Shown here in pieces: positions 63,024 to 64,000 of a stretch of DNA of 64,000 bases. This DNA is from a virus. A program made the translations under genes and the position numbers. Within the stretch, counting starts at the first letter, position 1, and every line of letters starts with the position of its first letter. The notes below the pieces were generated by a model. It did not search any database. It was not told where the DNA came from and saw nothing but the letters and a program-made list of their open reading frames with translations. The stretch spans positions 16,562 to 80,561 of IMG/VR virus record IMGVR_UViG_3300042154_002686; one strand, 5' to 3'.

Positions 63024-63372
63024 TGGCGGACGACCTCACATGTTTCTGTGAGCCATAATCCGCTTTCTTAAGAGGGAGGTCGCTTCTTGTGCAAAGAGAA
63101 TATATAGTGTACTTGCTTGCATTAAACATCTGAGCAATCTCACCTGCGGTGTATTGGGATGTATCAATGCTAAATAGTTTATTCTTAAGGCTACCCCAAG
63201 GTGCTCTATTGAATTCTGATTTTAATTTTATTCCAACACGGCCACCAGAAGACCTTATTGCAGACCGAGACTTTCCAGTAACCCTTGACAATTCTTGCAA
63301 GGTAGTGCCATCCCTCTCTGCGAGAAGAACAGCGAGCAAGGTTTCACCTTGCTTGTATCCAGAATTACCCAT
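63016..63372 (-). CDS. HTH paralog, copy 2 (118 aa)
   Basis: MGNSGYKQGETLLAVLLAER, DGTTLQELSRVTGKSRSAIR and TSQYTAGEIAQMFNASKYTI. Same two-HTH layout and the same YGSQK near the end as copy 1, so tandem duplication is clear. Translation overlaps both neighbours by eight bases. Regulator role inferred. Confidence 0.7.
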   Translation of the reverse strand: MGNSGYKQGETLLAVLLAERDGTTLQELSRVTGKSRSAIRSSGGRVGIKLKSEFNRAPWGSLKNKLFSIDTSQYTAGEIAQMFNASKYTIYSLCTRSDLPLKKADYGSQKHVRSSANG

Positions 63373-63634
63373 TGTGCCTGTTGGTTACTTCAATAGACTT
63401 AAGTCTATTTATTTCAGCCCTTGCGGATTCCAGTTCTTTCTGCATCTTAAACGAACGGTCATCTTTGTCAAATATAATCTTTGAATAGTTTTCCAGAAGA
63501 CGCTTTGCACCATCAGACCATTCTGTAAGTTTCTTTAAATCTTCCTTAAGCATTGCGTTTTCGTTTCTCAACTCAATTGCAATATTGGCGTTTTCAATCG
63601 CCTTACGCTTCATTGGATGGTCTGGAAATGTCAT
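63365..63634 (-). CDS. Coiled-coil protein (89 aa)
   Basis: MTFPDHPMKRKAIENANIAI, ELRNENAMLKEDLKKLTEWS, ENYSKIIFDKDDRSFKMQKE and LESARAEINRLKSIE. Heptads from residue 18 on. Overlaps the upstream gene by 32 bases. Function unknown. Confidence 0.65.
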   Translation of the reverse strand: MTFPDHPMKRKAIENANIAIELRNENAMLKEDLKKLTEWSDGAKRLLENYSKIIFDKDDRSFKMQKELESARAEINRLKSIEVTNRHNG

Positions 63635-64000
63635 TTAGTTGTTTAAGTCTTTGGTAAGCAAGCACACGCTCTCCAAGCAGTTGGTTATCAATAATTAGAC
63701 CATCTATCTGGTCTTTTAGCATCATCGTGTTAGTCCTGTGTACATTTCTTTCGCCTTTAATTATTTCGTTGACCAAATGATAGTTATCTTGGCCTTCAGC
63801 CAACTCCCTGCGAAGGTGCTTTACCTCTTCTTGCAACTGTTCGTTTGGGATGATGGTGCGTGTGCAGAAGTCCATCAGCCGCTCGACCTCGGCCTTGAGG
63901 CGGGCGTTCTCGGCAATAGTATCATCGAACAATGCTCGGTTGAACTGTGCGTGTAGTTCACTCACATCGACACGGAGGCTTGCCAGACGATACCGCTCGG
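63603..64000 (-). CDS. Coiled-coil protein, 5' end outside window
   Basis: The frame is open to the right edge (ERYRLASLRVDVSELHAQFN...), so the GTG at 63965 is probably not the true start. The visible part is AENARLKAEVERLMDF, EQLQEEVKHLRRELAEGQDN, TNTMMLKDQIDGLIIDNQLL and a polar end. Long coiled coil; may be structural or regulatory. Confidence 0.6.
   Translation of the reverse strand, partial: ERYRLASLRVDVSELHAQFNRALFDDTIAENARLKAEVERLMDFCTRTIIPNEQLQEEVKHLRRELAEGQDNYHLVNEIIKGERNVHRTNTMMLKDQIDGLIIDNQLLGERVLAYQRLKQLNDISRPSNEA

Overview
The window is a 64 kb stretch of a tailed double-stranded DNA phage (siphovirus-like). No integrase, plasmid gene or bacterial housekeeping gene was seen. 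The host cannot be named. Most genes lack a Shine-Dalgarno sequence and start behind A/C-rich leaders. Promoters are sigma70-like with an 18-nt spacer (TTGACA or TTGCAA, then -10 boxes such as TAATAT, TACTGN or TCATGT). This suggests a host that does not depend on Shine-Dalgarno pairing.

Left arm (1-26.1 kb, all minus strand, read right to left). It starts with small and large YSDG/sheet-domain proteins, an SSB-tailed protein, a primase/helicase and an AT-hook regulator. A lambda-like morphogenesis module follows: small terminase, GpA-type large terminase, a JAB-like protein, gpW-like protein, portal, S49 head protease, acidic scaffold, very basic protein, major capsid protein, four proteins of a shared small-domain family, connector/tail-completion genes, tail tube, chaperone-position gene, tape measure, and distal tail genes that run off the left edge.

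Middle arm (26.2-50.7 kb, almost all plus strand). This is the striking part: an array of more than 60 mostly unrecognised small genes (36-290 aa). In the left two thirds most are single-gene cassettes made of an intrinsic terminator, a GGTAGG box, an AT-rich promoter, a short leader without Shine-Dalgarno, and one ORF. I count 52 boxes by eye, and none outside 26.2-50.7 kb. The array contains an ArdC-type antirestriction protein, several internal paralog families, small membrane proteins, two candidate structured RNAs and four sets of tandem GTGAAC-N4-GTTCAC palindromes. Some neighbouring cassettes share promoter, start codon and first codons but then encode unrelated proteins, which looks like cassette swapping. 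To the right the boxes thin out and become shared by two to five genes.

Right arm (50.7-64 kb). A DUF932-like gene and about 15 small box-less genes are followed by a three-way-junction RNA structure at a convergent boundary. Next come eleven tRNA genes on the minus strand, bordered and interrupted by nuclease genes. A recombination set follows (DUF669-like SSB, PD-(D/E)XK exonuclease, RecT-like annealase), then a secreted lytic transglycosylase, a RuvC-like resolvase, an HNH nuclease, two tandem HTH paralogs and coiled-coil proteins that run off the right edge.

Inferred working plan: the plus-strand array is expressed early to take over or protect against the host, the recombination genes replicate and recombine DNA (and may shuffle cassettes), and the minus-strand left arm builds virions.
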